The position numbers and the translations under genes were made by a program. The notes beneath the pieces were generated by a model. The model made no database searches and had not been told where the DNA came from. It saw only the letters and a program-made list of their open reading frames with translations. Source: Mycobacterium avium subsp. avium (GTDB lineage Bacteria > Actinomycetota > Actinomycetes > Mycobacteriales > Mycobacteriaceae). Taken from it: 64,000 nucleotides of DNA. The stretch's first letter is position 1. Each line of letters starts with the position of its first letter. This document shows positions 8,628 through 17,959 of the stretch, in pieces. Location: the NCBI RefSeq assembly GCF_009741445.1, contig NZ_CP046507.1, positions 1,674,001 through 1,738,000 of the forward strand, in the 5' to 3' direction.

Positions 8628-9545
8628 TTAGCGCAGCGCGAGCCACACCAGGCTGGCGCCGCCGGCCACGGCGCAATAGATCGCGAACGGCGTCAGCGTG
8701 CGGGTCTGGAAGTACCGGGTGAGATAGCGCACCGCCAGGTAGGCGCACACGAACGAGGCGACGCTGCCGGCCAGCACCTGCCCACCGATCCCGGCGCCGA
8801 GCGGCCCGAACAGCTCCGGGATCTTGTACACCCCGGCGGCCAGGATGATCGGCGTCGCCAGCAGGAACGAGAAGCGGGCGGCGTCCTCGTGCGACAGGCC
8901 GCGCCACAACCCGGCCACGATGGTGATGCCGGAGCGGCTGATGCCGGGCAGCAGGGCGAGGATCTGCGCAGCGCCGATCAGCACGCCGCGGCGCAGCGGA
9001 AGTTGGGCGAGGCGGTTGTCGGAGGCCTCGTCGCCGTGCTGCTGCTCCGCGTCGGGCACCGCGGGCTCATCCGCCACCGGCGCGACGCGTCGGCGCAGCA
9101 CCTCACCGGCATACAGCGCGACGCCGTTGAGCAGCAGGAAGGCCGCCGCCGGGACGGGCTTGCCGAGGGTGGTGCGGAACAGCTGCTCCAGCGCCAGCCC
9201 GGCCAACCCCACCGGGATGGTGCCCACCACGATCAGCCAGGCCAGCCGCTCGTCGTGGGTGCGGATGCGGCGATGCCGCAGCGAGGAGAAGAAGCCGGCC
9301 AGGATGCGCACCCAGTCGCGCCAGAAGAAGACCAGCAGCGCGGCCGCGGTGGCCACGTGCAGGCCGACGATGAACGCCAGGTAGGGCGATCGGTGGGCCG
9401 ACACGCTCAGGTCCTGCGCCCAGCGCCCGCCGACCAGCGCCGGCACCAGCACCGCGTGGCCGAGGCTGGAGACGGGGAACAGCTCTGTGACGCCCTGGAA
9501 GGCGCCGACCACCACGGCCTCGACGTAGCTCAGGTGCGCGGTCAT
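8628..9545 (-). CDS. uppP: Undecaprenyl-diphosphatase UppP (BacA family)
   Basis: Integral membrane phosphatase that recycles undecaprenyl (in mycobacteria decaprenyl) diphosphate to the monophosphate carrier for peptidoglycan and arabinogalactan synthesis. The 305-residue protein has about eight hydrophobic segments. It carries both family signatures: QGVTELFPVSSLGH near residue 18 and PGISRSG in the second half. A hydrophilic loop (VADEPAVPDAEQQHGDEAS) in the middle is unusually long. I chose ATG 9545 because GGAGG stands 9 bp upstream (9555-9559) and the protein then begins MTAHLSYVEAVVVG; a longer open frame upstream looks non-coding. The M. tuberculosis UppP (Rv2136c) is elsewhere, so this is probably a second copy. 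Confidence 0.9.
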   Translation of the reverse strand: MTAHLSYVEAVVVGAFQGVTELFPVSSLGHAVLVPALVGGRWAQDLSVSAHRSPYLAFIVGLHVATAAALLVFFWRDWVRILAGFFSSLRHRRIRTHDERLAWLIVVGTIPVGLAGLALEQLFRTTLGKPVPAAAFLLLNGVALYAGEVLRRRVAPVADEPAVPDAEQQHGDEASDNRLAQLPLRRGVLIGAAQILALLPGISRSGITIVAGLWRGLSHEDAARFSFLLATPIILAAGVYKIPELFGPLGAGIGGQVLAGSVASFVCAYLAVRYLTRYFQTRTLTPFAIYCAVAGGASLVWLALR

Positions 9546-9740
9546 AAGGGGATGCCTCCATCGGACGACAGGTCGCGGATCGGCCTGTGACGATAGCCGA
9601 CCGCCCGCCGCGGCGAGCGGCGCAGGGCCGATGCGCGCCGAAACAGCTTGCCCGCCCGGTATTTTGGGCCGGCGCGGTATCCCGATGGCGCGCTCAACGC
9701 CCGCCGCGCGGCGGCCTGACCAGGCGGGTACGGTGTGCAG

Positions 9741-12179
9741 ATGGCCGACCGGTTGCTCGACGCCGTGCGCGTCCTGGACTTGTCGAACGGCGTCGCCGAC
9801 GCGGTCACCCGGCTGTTCGCCGACCTCGGCGCCGACGTCCTCAAGGTCGAGCCGCCGGGCGGCTGCCTGGGGCGTGACGCGCTGCCCACGCTGCGCGGCG
9901 CCAGCATTCCGTTCGCCGTGCACAACGCCAACAAGCGCAGCACCGTGCTGGACCCGTTCGACGACGAGGACTGCGCCCGCTTCCTGGACCTGGCCGCCGA
10001 CGCCGACATCGTCGTGGACACCGGCGTCGACGAGCGCGGCGCCATGTTCGGCACCTCCGCCGAGGAGCTGGCCGCCCGCTACCCGCACCTGGTGGTGCTG
10101 TCGATCACCGATTTCGGCGCCACCGGCCCGCGCTCGTCGTGGCGCGCCACCGATCCGGTGCTGTATGCGATGTGCGGAGCGCTGTCGCGATCCGGCCCCA
10201 CCACCGGCACTCCGGTGTTGCCGCCGGACGGCATCGCGTCGGCAACCGCGGCCGTTCAGGCTGCATGGGCCGCACTCGCTGCATACTACAACCGATTACG
10301 TTGCGGCACAGGCGATTACATCGACTTCTCGTGGTTCGACGCCGTCGTGATGGCGCTCGACCCGGCGTTCGGCGCGCACGGGCAGGCCGCCGCCGGCATC
10401 CGGCGCAGCGGGCGGTGGCGGGGCCGGCCGAAGAACCAGGATGCCTACCCGATCTATCCGTGCCAGGACGGCTACGTCCGGCTGTGCGTGATGGCGCCGC
10501 GGCAATGGCACGGGCTGCGCCGCTGGCTGGGGGAGCCGGAGGACTTCCAGGATCCCAAGTACGACGTGATCGGCGCGCGGTTCGCGGTGTGGCCGCAGAT
10601 CAGCGAGCTGCTGCAGAAGCTGTTCGCCGGGCAGACCATGAAGGATCTGGTGGCCGCCGGCCAGGCGCACGGGGTTCCGATCGCCGCGGTGCTGACGCCG
10701 TCGCAGATCCTGGGATCCGACCACTTTCAGGCGGTGGGCGCCATCACCGACGCCGAACTCGTCCCCGGCGTGCACACCGCCGTGCCGAGCGGATATTTCG
10801 TCGTCGACGGCCGGCGCGCGGGCTTTCGCGCGCCGGTGCCCGCCGCCGGCCAGGACGAACCGTACTGGCGCGGCGCCCCGTCGGTGGTGCCGTCGCCGGC
10901 GGGCCGGCTCGGCGACCATCCCTTCGCCGGCCTGCGCATCCTGGACCTGGGCATCATCGTCGCCGGCGGCGAGCTGAGCCGGCTGTTCGGTGACCTGGGC
11001 GCCGACGTCATCAAGGTCGAGAGCGCGGACTACCCCGACGGGCTGCGCCAGGCCCGCGCCGGCGAGGCCATGGGCGAGTCGTTCGCCTGGACGCACCGCA
11101 ACAACCGGGCGCTGGGACTGGACCTGCGCAGCGCGCAGGGCAAGACGATCTTCGCCCGGCTGGTGGCCGAGGCCGACGCGGTGTTCGCCAACTTCAAACC
11201 GGGAACCCTTGCCGCACTGGGTTTTTCCTACGAACAGCTGCGCGCGATCAACCCGCGGATCGTGCTGGCCGAAAGCAGCGCCTTCGGCGACACCGGGCCG
11301 TGGAGCACCCGGATGGGCTACGGCCCCCTGGTGCGCGCCACCACCGGGGTGACCCGGTTGTGGACGTCCGACGATGCGCGGGAACACGACGACGACGGCC
11401 GGCACGCGTTCTACGACGCGACGACGATCTTCCCCGATCACGTGGTAGGGCGGGTCACCGCGATCGCGGCGCTGGCCGCCCTGATCCACCGCGACCGGGC
11501 CGGCGCCGGAGCCCACGTGCACATCTCGCAGGCCGAGGTGGTGGTCAACCAGCTCGACACGCTGTATGTCACGCAGGCCGCGCTGGCCGCCGGTGTGGCC
11601 CAGATCCGCCCGGACACCGGCCTGCACGCGGTCTACCCTTGCGCCGGGGACGACGAGTGGTGCGTCATCTCGATCCGGTCGGATGACGAATGGCGGCGCG
11701 CCGCTTCGGTTTTCGACCACGCCGAATGGGCGGACGACCCCCGCTTCGGCACCGCGGAGGCGCGGCTGGCCCATCGCCGCGAGCTGGTGGAGCTGGTCTC
11801 GGCATGGACCCGCACCCGCACCCCGGTGCGGGCCGCCGAGCTGCTGCAGGCGGCCGCGGTGCCGGCCGGCCCGATGAACCGCCCGCCGGAGATCCTGGAG
11901 GACCCGCAGCTGATCGCCCGCAACCTCTACCGCCCGATGCGGCATCCGCTGATCGACAACCCGCTGCCGGCCGAGACCGGCCCGGCGCCGTTTCGCCACA
12001 TCCCGCCGGCCCGCCAGGCCCCGGCGCCGCTGCCCGGCCAGGACACCGTGGCGATCTGCCGCGACCTGCTGGGCATGAACACCGCCGACATTCGGCGGCT
12101 GATCGACGAGCGGGTGCTGTTCGGGCCCGCCGACCCGGCCGGTCCGGCGCCGGGGCCGACGGCCCGGCCGGATTCATAG
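9741..12179 (+). CDS. Tandem class III CoA-transferase (Rv1866-like)
   Basis: Large protein made of two CaiB/BaiF-type CoA-transferase units. The first opens RVLDLSNGVADAVTRLFADLGADVLKVEPP (residues 9-40). The second, from about residue 395, opens RILDLGIIVAGGELSRLFGDLGADVIKVESA. Each unit carries the family's GADVxKVE motif. Such enzymes move CoA between carboxylic acids; the substrate is unknown. A TACGGT -10 at 9729-9734 lies 6 bp before ATG 9741 with no ribosome-binding site, which favours this start over GTG 9735. Length (812 residues) is near Rv1866 (778). The next gene starts 18 bp after its stop. Confidence 0.88.
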   Translation: MADRLLDAVRVLDLSNGVADAVTRLFADLGADVLKVEPPGGCLGRDALPTLRGASIPFAVHNANKRSTVLDPFDDEDCARFLDLAADADIVVDTGVDERGAMFGTSAEELAARYPHLVVLSITDFGATGPRSSWRATDPVLYAMCGALSRSGPTTGTPVLPPDGIASATAAVQAAWAALAAYYNRLRCGTGDYIDFSWFDAVVMALDPAFGAHGQAAAGIRRSGRWRGRPKNQDAYPIYPCQDGYVRLCVMAPRQWHGLRRWLGEPEDFQDPKYDVIGARFAVWPQISELLQKLFAGQTMKDLVAAGQAHGVPIAAVLTPSQILGSDHFQAVGAITDAELVPGVHTAVPSGYFVVDGRRAGFRAPVPAAGQDEPYWRGAPSVVPSPAGRLGDHPFAGLRILDLGIIVAGGELSRLFGDLGADVIKVESADYPDGLRQARAGEAMGESFAWTHRNNRALGLDLRSAQGKTIFARLVAEADAVFANFKPGTLAALGFSYEQLRAINPRIVLAESSAFGDTGPWSTRMGYGPLVRATTGVTRLWTSDDAREHDDDGRHAFYDATTIFPDHVVGRVTAIAALAALIHRDRAGAGAHVHISQAEVVVNQLDTLYVTQAALAAGVAQIRPDTGLHAVYPCAGDDEWCVISIRSDDEWRRAASVFDHAEWADDPRFGTAEARLAHRRELVELVSAWTRTRTPVRAAELLQAAAVPAGPMNRPPEILEDPQLIARNLYRPMRHPLIDNPLPAETGPAPFRHIPPARQAPAPLPGQDTVAICRDLLGMNTADIRRLIDERVLFGPADPAGPAPGPTARPDS

Positions 12180-12197
12180 CCACGCTAAATTCGTTGC

Positions 12198-13682
12198 ATG
12201 ACCGTCGACCCCCGCACCCCGGTGCTGATCGGCTACGGCCAGGTCAACCACCGCGACGACATCGACCCGGCGGTCCGCTCCGTCGAGCCCGTCGACCTGA
12301 TGGCCGCCGCCGTCGAGCGGGCCGCCGACGCCGCGGTGATCGAGGCGGTGGATTCCATCCGGGTGGTCAACATCCTCTCGGCGCAGTATCGCGATCCCGG
12401 GCTGCTGCTCGGCCAGCGCATCGGCGCCCGCGACTTCGGCACGCTGTACACCCCGGTCGGCGGCAACGTGCCGCAATCGCTGGTCAACCAGGCATGCCTG
12501 GACATCCAGCGGGGCCGCGCCAACGTGGTGCTGCTGGCCGGCGCCGAAACCTGGCGCACCCGACGGGGATTGCGGGCCAAGGGCGGCAAACTGGTCTGGA
12601 CCGAGCAGGACCGCTCAGTGCCGATGGCCGAGGTCAGCGGCGAAGACGTGGCGATGGCCGGCGAGGCCGAGATCAGGATCTCCCTGGACCGGCCGGCCTA
12701 CGTCTACCCCCTGTTCGAGCAGGCGCTGCGGGTGGCCACCGGCGAGTCGGTCGAGGACCACCTCACCCGCATCGGGCGGCTGTGGGCGCGGTTCAACGCG
12801 GTGGCGGTGGACAACCCGCACGCCTGGATCCGCACCCCGCACAGCGCCGACGACATCTGCCGGGCGGGGCCGCACAACCGGATGATCAGCTGGCCGTACA
12901 CCAAGTTGATGAACTCCAACAACATGGTCGACCAGGGTGCGGCGCTCGTACTGACCTCCGTGGAGCAGGCGCGACGGCTGAAGGTCCCGCCCGAGCGGTG
13001 GGTCTACCCGCTGGCGGGCACGGATGCGCATGACACCGCGTCCATCGCCGAACGCCACGAGCTGCACCGCTCGGCGGCCATCCGGATCGCCGGCGCCCGG
13101 GCGCTGCAACTGGCCGGGCTGGGCATCGACGACGTCGACAACGTGGACCTGTACTCGTGCTTTCCCTCCGCGGTGCAGGTGGCGGCGGCCGAACTCGGGC
13201 TGGGCCTCGACGACCCCGCCCGACCGCTCACGGTGACCGGCGGGCTGACGTTTGCGGGCGGGCCGTGGAGCAACTACGTCATGCACTCCATCGCCACCAT
13301 GGCCGAGTTGCTGGTGGCCAATCCCGGGCGGCGCGGTTTGATCACCGCCAACGGCGGCTACCTGACCAAGCACAGCTTCGGCGTCTACGGCACCGAACCG
13401 CCGGCCGAATTCCGTTGGGAGGACACCCAATCGGCCGTCGACCGGGAGCCGACGACCGATGCGGCGGTCGAGTGGGAGGGCGTCGGCACCGTTGAGGCCT
13501 GGACGACGCCCCACGACCGCGAGGGTGAGCCGGAGAAGGCGTTCCTGGCGGTGCGCACCCCGGACGGGTCGCGCGCCCTGGCCGTCGTCACCGATCGCGC
13601 CGCCGCGCAGGCAACCGTGCGCGAGGACATCGGTGGCGCCAAGGTCGCCGTCGCCGTCGACGGCAGCGCGACGCTGCAGTAG
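12198..13682 (+). CDS. Thiolase-superfamily acetyl-CoA acetyltransferase (Rv1867-like)
   Basis: 494-residue protein of the thiolase fold, of the SCP2/acetyltransferase-like branch. It starts TPVLIGYGQVNHRDD, includes a GGNVPQSLVNQACLDIQRG stretch at the usual nucleophile position (Cys in NQACLDIQ) and has GGLTFAGGPWSNYVMHSI plus GLITANGGYLTKHSFGVY near the C-terminus. The last 110 residues form an extra domain rich in charged residues. It probably acts with the preceding CoA-transferase on acyl-CoA substrates. A TAAATT hexamer at 12186-12191 stands 6 bp before the ATG, so an internal leaderless start is likely despite the 18-bp gap. Confidence 0.85.
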   Translation: MTVDPRTPVLIGYGQVNHRDDIDPAVRSVEPVDLMAAAVERAADAAVIEAVDSIRVVNILSAQYRDPGLLLGQRIGARDFGTLYTPVGGNVPQSLVNQACLDIQRGRANVVLLAGAETWRTRRGLRAKGGKLVWTEQDRSVPMAEVSGEDVAMAGEAEIRISLDRPAYVYPLFEQALRVATGESVEDHLTRIGRLWARFNAVAVDNPHAWIRTPHSADDICRAGPHNRMISWPYTKLMNSNNMVDQGAALVLTSVEQARRLKVPPERWVYPLAGTDAHDTASIAERHELHRSAAIRIAGARALQLAGLGIDDVDNVDLYSCFPSAVQVAAAELGLGLDDPARPLTVTGGLTFAGGPWSNYVMHSIATMAELLVANPGRRGLITANGGYLTKHSFGVYGTEPPAEFRWEDTQSAVDREPTTDAAVEWEGVGTVEAWTTPHDREGEPEKAFLAVRTPDGSRALAVVTDRAAAQATVREDIGGAKVAVAVDGSATLQ

Positions 13683-13813
13683 CCCGGGGCAGTGGCCCGG
13701 GCCCCGGCGCCGGCGTCACCGCCGGTCATCGAACCGTTACCGGACCGACGGTCGCGTAGCCAGTGCCTATTTGGCTATTGTTGAGTGCTGAGGGTTGGGG
13801 GAGGTGAGCCCAG

Positions 13814-15943
13814 GTGCACATCCTGGTTACCGACGCCACCGGCGCACTCGGGCGGCTGGTCGCTGGGCAGCTGATCGCGGCCGGGCACACCGTCACCGGA
13901 ATTGCTGAGCTGCCGCACCCCTGCCTGGACCGCAACGTCGAATTCGTTTGCGCGCCGCTGCGCGACCGGGTGTTGCGCGAGCTGACCGACGAGGCCGACG
14001 CGGTCATCCACCTGGCCCCGATCGACCCCACCGCCCCCGGCAACGCCGCCATGGACGGGCTGGCGCGCGTCACCGACGCCGCCGCCCGGGCCGGGTCCCG
14101 GCTGTTGTTCGTGTCGCAGGCCGCCGGCCGGCCCGAGCTGTATCGACCGGCCGAGGACCTGGTGGCCTCGAGCTGGGGGCCCAGCGTGGTGGTCCGGATC
14201 GCGCCGCCGGTCGGTCGTCAGCTCGACTGGATGGTGTGCCGCACGGTGGCCACCGTGCTGCGCACCAAGGTGTCGGCGCAGCCGATGCGGGTGCTGCACC
14301 TCGACGACCTGATGCGCTTTTTGGTGACGGCCCTCGACACCGACCGCACCGGCGTGGTGGACCTGGCCAGCCCGGACACCGTCAACCTGGTCACCGCCTG
14401 GCGGATGCTGCGCGCCACCGACCCCCGTTCCCGGCTGCACCGGGTGCGCAGCTGGTCGCAGCTGATTCCGGATCTCAATGTTGCTGCCGCGCAAGAGGAT
14501 TGGCTGTTCGAGTTCGGCTGGCACGCGCTGGACGCGGTCGCCGACACCGCGCGTGGGCTGGTCGGGCGCCGGCTGGACACCGCGGGCGCGATCAATCACG
14601 GCGCCCAGCTCGCGCTGCCCGTCGAGGTGCTGCCGCAGCGGGCGGGCAACGGCGCGCACAGCGCGGCGCCCGAAGGCGTGGAAGGCGAATTCGACGACCG
14701 GATCGATCCGCGGTTCCCGGTGTTTTCGGCCACCGCGCTCACCGATGCGCTGCCCGGACCGCTCACCCCGATCACGCTCGACGTCCAACTGAGCGGGCTG
14801 CGCACCGCGAGCCGGGTGTTGGGCCGGGTGCTCGCGCTGGGCGGCGCGGTCGGCGAGGAATGGGACAGCAGGGCCATCGCGGTGTTCGGCCACCGGCCCT
14901 ATGTCGGGGTGTCGGTCAACATGGTCGCCGCCACCCAGCTGCCCGGCTGGGACCAGGACGCCGTCGCCCGCGACGCCCTGGTGGGCCGGCCCCAGGTCGG
15001 CGATCCGCTGCCGCTCGGTGAGCCGGCGTTGGCGGGCGGGGCGCTCGGCTCGATCGCCAAGGCGGTGGCCGCGGGACGGTCGGTGGCGCTGCTGCGGCAC
15101 TTGCGGGCGAACACCCGCGACTACTGCGCCGCCGCCGTCGCCGAGCAGGTGGACGCCGCCCAACTGGCATTGCTGCCGCAGGCCGCGCTGGAGGTGCGGC
15201 TGCGGCTGTTGCGCGACCGCATCCACCAGGGCTGGATCCTCAACGCGCTGTGGCTGCTCGACACCGGGATCACGGCGGCGGCGCTGGTGCGCAGCCAGGC
15301 CGGGCAGAGTGCGCCCGGCCTCGGCATGATCACCGAAAGCGGCCTAGTGGCAGCCGAAACCGCCGAGCTGGCGGCGATGTTGGCGGCCGACCCGCCGTTG
15401 TGTGCGCTGGCCGCCGACGGCAACCTCGCCAGCATCCGCGCGCTGGCGCCGAAGACCGCCGCCGCCGTGGACGCCGCGGTGGCGCGGATTGGACACCGCG
15501 GGCCCGGGGACGCCGAGCTGGCCAGCCAGACGTTCGCCGACGACCCGGCGATGCTGCTGAGCGCCGCCGCCGCTGCCGCCGCGGCGCCCGCCGAGCCCGC
15601 CGCGCCGGCGACGCTGGCCGAGCGGCTGGCGGCCAACGCCCGCGGCTCTAAGGAGCTGGCCCACGACGCCACCATGCGGTTCACCCACGAGCTCCGAATG
15701 ACGTTGCGCGCCTTGGGATCTCTGCGGGTGGAGGCGGATCTGATCGACGCCGTCGACGACGTGTACTACCTGACCTGCAACGAGCTGGTGACCATGCCCG
15801 GCGATGCCCGGCTGCGGATCAAGCGCCGCCGCACCGAGCGGGAGCGGTTGCAGGTGCAATGCCCACCCGAGGTCATCGACGGCCGGTGGACGCCGCCGCA
15901 GCACTGCGCCGAGGGATCGCCGGCCCAGCGCCCCGCGGGCTGA
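13814..15943 (+). CDS. Fusion of an SDR-type NAD-binding domain with a PEP-synthase-like domain (Rv1868-like)
   Basis: 709 residues. The N-terminal third is an extended SDR domain: MHILVTDATGALGRLVAGQL (GxxGxxG loop), AVIHLAPID and SSWGPSVVVRIAPPVGRQ. From about residue 300 it instead resembles the middle of PEP-synthase/rifampicin-phosphotransferase-like proteins. Examples are AVFGHRPYVGVSVNM, a helical segment with DRIHQGW, and DDVYYLTCNELVTMPGDARLRIKRRRTER near the end. In that family this last segment precedes the mobile phosphohistidine domain, which is absent here, and no ATP-grasp part is seen. Function unknown. GTG 13814 follows a GGGGGAGGTGAG ribosome-binding site. It converges on Rv1869c with 4 bp between stops. 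Confidence 0.75.
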   Translation: MHILVTDATGALGRLVAGQLIAAGHTVTGIAELPHPCLDRNVEFVCAPLRDRVLRELTDEADAVIHLAPIDPTAPGNAAMDGLARVTDAAARAGSRLLFVSQAAGRPELYRPAEDLVASSWGPSVVVRIAPPVGRQLDWMVCRTVATVLRTKVSAQPMRVLHLDDLMRFLVTALDTDRTGVVDLASPDTVNLVTAWRMLRATDPRSRLHRVRSWSQLIPDLNVAAAQEDWLFEFGWHALDAVADTARGLVGRRLDTAGAINHGAQLALPVEVLPQRAGNGAHSAAPEGVEGEFDDRIDPRFPVFSATALTDALPGPLTPITLDVQLSGLRTASRVLGRVLALGGAVGEEWDSRAIAVFGHRPYVGVSVNMVAATQLPGWDQDAVARDALVGRPQVGDPLPLGEPALAGGALGSIAKAVAAGRSVALLRHLRANTRDYCAAAVAEQVDAAQLALLPQAALEVRLRLLRDRIHQGWILNALWLLDTGITAAALVRSQAGQSAPGLGMITESGLVAAETAELAAMLAADPPLCALAADGNLASIRALAPKTAAAVDAAVARIGHRGPGDAELASQTFADDPAMLLSAAAAAAAAPAEPAAPATLAERLAANARGSKELAHDATMRFTHELRMTLRALGSLRVEADLIDAVDDVYYLTCNELVTMPGDARLRIKRRRTERERLQVQCPPEVIDGRWTPPQHCAEGSPAQRPAG

Positions 15944-15947
15944 CCCG

Positions 15948-17180
15948 TCAACCGAGCAGCTCGCCCAGCGGTGCGCCGGGATCACCGAGCCGGTCGGCGT
16001 CGATGGGCGCCCGGGACCGGATCAGGGCCTTGACGTCGTCGAGCACATCCCAGATGTTGACGTTCATCCCGGCCAGCACCCGGTCGTCGGCGTCGAGCCA
16101 GAACGCGACGAATTCGCGGGCTGCGACGTCGCCGCGGAACACCACCCGCTCGAACCGGGGAGCATGCCCGACGTACTCCATGCCCAGGTCGTACTGATCG
16201 GTGAAGAAGTAGGGCAGTTCGTCGTATTCGCCCGGCCTGCCCAGCATCCCGGCCACGGCGATCGCGGGCTGTTTGAGCGCGTTGGCCCAGTGCTCGGTGC
16301 GGATCCGGGTGCGCAGCAGCGGATGTTCGGCGGCGGCGATGTCGCCGACGGCGTAGATGTCGGGATCGCTGGTGCGCAACGACGCGTCGACCAGCACACC
16401 ACCATCGGCCAGGGACAGCCCGGCCGCCTCGGCGAGTTCGATGTTGGGTCGGGCGCCGACGGCCACCAGCACCGCGTCCGCGGGGATCGCCGACCCGTCC
16501 GTGGTGCGCAGGCCGGTCGCCGAGCCGTCGGCCCGGGTGATCTCTCGCACCTGCGTCTCGAGCCGCAGATCCACGCCGTGCTCGCGATGCAGCGTGGCGA
16601 ACACCTCGCCGACGGTTTCCCCCAGCGCCGCGGTCAGGGGTTGTCGGGCCGCCTCCACCACCGTGACCTCGACACCGCGCTGGCGCGCGGCCGCGGCCAC
16701 TTCCAGCCCGATCCACCCCGCACCCACCACGGCCAGCGACTTCCCTTCGCCCAGAAAGGAATTCAACGCCACCGCGTCTTCATACGTGCGCAGGTAATGC
16801 ACGCCGGCGCAATCCGATCCCGGTATCGGCGGGCGCCGCGCGGCCGATCCGGTGGCCAGCAGCAGCTTGTCGTAGGCCACGGTGGTGCCGTCGGCGAGCC
16901 CGACGGTGTGGCCGGCGGCGTCCAGCGCGCACACCCGGGTGTTGAGCCGCAGGTCGACGTCGTTGTCCCGGTACCAGTCCGAGTTCTGCACGGTGAAGTC
17001 GGTCAGTGACTTCTTGCCGGCCAGAAACTCCTTGGACAGCGGCGGCCGTTCGTAGGGCAGGTGCTCCTCGTCGGCGAACACGATGATGCGCCCGTCGAAG
17101 TTGTTGTCCCGCAATGCTTCCACGGCTTTTGCCGCCGCAAGTCCGCCGCCGATGATGACGAAGCCGGTCGCGCTGGCCAT
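15948..17180 (-). CDS. Ferredoxin/rubredoxin reductase-type FAD oxidoreductase (Rv1869c-like)
   Basis: NAD(P)H-dependent flavoprotein of 410 residues that passes electrons to a ferredoxin or P450 partner. The FAD-binding FVIIGGGLAAAKAVEALR is at residues 7-24, the NAD-binding SLAVVGAGWIGLEVAAAARQRG near 145, and the second FAD contact DIYAVGDIAAAEHPLLR near 275. The C-terminal part (EYDELPYFFTDQYDLGMEYVGHA...) is the Reductase_C domain typical of this family. Two P450 genes occur further along the window but are not adjacent, so a partner cannot be named. Confidence 0.88.
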   Translation of the reverse strand: MASATGFVIIGGGLAAAKAVEALRDNNFDGRIIVFADEEHLPYERPPLSKEFLAGKKSLTDFTVQNSDWYRDNDVDLRLNTRVCALDAAGHTVGLADGTTVAYDKLLLATGSAARRPPIPGSDCAGVHYLRTYEDAVALNSFLGEGKSLAVVGAGWIGLEVAAAARQRGVEVTVVEAARQPLTAALGETVGEVFATLHREHGVDLRLETQVREITRADGSATGLRTTDGSAIPADAVLVAVGARPNIELAEAAGLSLADGGVLVDASLRTSDPDIYAVGDIAAAEHPLLRTRIRTEHWANALKQPAIAVAGMLGRPGEYDELPYFFTDQYDLGMEYVGHAPRFERVVFRGDVAAREFVAFWLDADDRVLAGMNVNIWDVLDDVKALIRSRAPIDADRLGDPGAPLGELLG

Positions 17181-17226
17181 GATGGGTTGCTCCGTTCTGT
17201 CGAAGTTTCAGCCTACTCGCGGGCGC

Positions 17227-17952
17227 TCAACCCACCAGCTCGCGCAGCGCGAGCGCGTTGCGTACCGCGTGGCCGCCCAGGTCGTTGTTGAAATACATCC
17301 ACACGTCCTTTCCGTCACCGTCCCAGGCGGTGATCCGCTCGGCCCAGCACCGCAAGTCCTCGTCGGAGTACGAGCCGGCATAGTTGGCGGCTGGGTCCGG
17401 TCCGTGCATCCGGATGTAGACCAGGTCGGTCGTCGCACGCGGGATGCACGCCAGTCCAAGGCCGCTCGTCACCACGTACGCCGCACGGCGGCGCTCCAGC
17501 AGCGCATACACCGCGGGGTCGTTCCACGACGGGTGGCGCAGTTCGACGGCGACGCGGATGGACGCGGGCATGCGCTCCAAGAAGGAATCCAGGCGGGCGT
17601 CGTCGCGCTGCTGCTCGGGATGCAACTGCACCAGCAGCACGCCGCGCCGATCGCCCAGCAACTCCCAGCACCGCTCGAACCGTTCGATCCACGGTTCGGG
17701 GGAGGCCAGCCGGCGGTAGTGGGTGAGTCCGCGGTGCGCCTTGACCGACATGGTGAAGCCGTCCGGCAACTGCTCGCGCCACCCCGCGAACGTCGAATCC
17801 TTGGGCCAGCGGTAGAAACTGGCGTTCAACTCGACGGTGTCGAACACCTCGATGTAGCGGGACAGCCGGCGCGCCGACGGCGTTCCCGGCGGGTACAGCA
17901 CATCCGCCCAGTGGTCATACGACCACCCGGAGGTACCGATGCGCACGGTCAC
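17227..17952 (-). CDS. DUF72 (YecE-family) protein
   Basis: 241-residue predicted TIM-barrel protein of unknown function. It shows the family landmarks RIGTSGWSYDHW at the N-terminus, VELNASFYRWP, TMSVKAHRGLTHYRRL, VAVELRHPSW and VYIRMHGPDPAANYAGSYSDEDL. Start is taken at GTG 17952 (VTVRIGTSG), 8 bp after the stop of the upstream HhH-GPD gene; GTG 17946 is equally possible. It is probably co-transcribed with the preceding gene. No catalytic role is established for this family. Confidence 0.85.
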   Translation of the reverse strand: MTVRIGTSGWSYDHWADVLYPPGTPSARRLSRYIEVFDTVELNASFYRWPKDSTFAGWREQLPDGFTMSVKAHRGLTHYRRLASPEPWIERFERCWELLGDRRGVLLVQLHPEQQRDDARLDSFLERMPASIRVAVELRHPSWNDPAVYALLERRRAAYVVTSGLGLACIPRATTDLVYIRMHGPDPAANYAGSYSDEDLRCWAERITAWDGDGKDVWMYFNNDLGGHAVRNALALRELVG

Positions 17953-17959
17953 GGGGCGG

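Noticed and set aside
9546..10088. 180-codon N-terminal extension of UppP
   Set aside because: It overlaps the start of the divergent CoA-transferase gene, has a non-protein-like composition, and a strong GGAGG supports ATG 9545.
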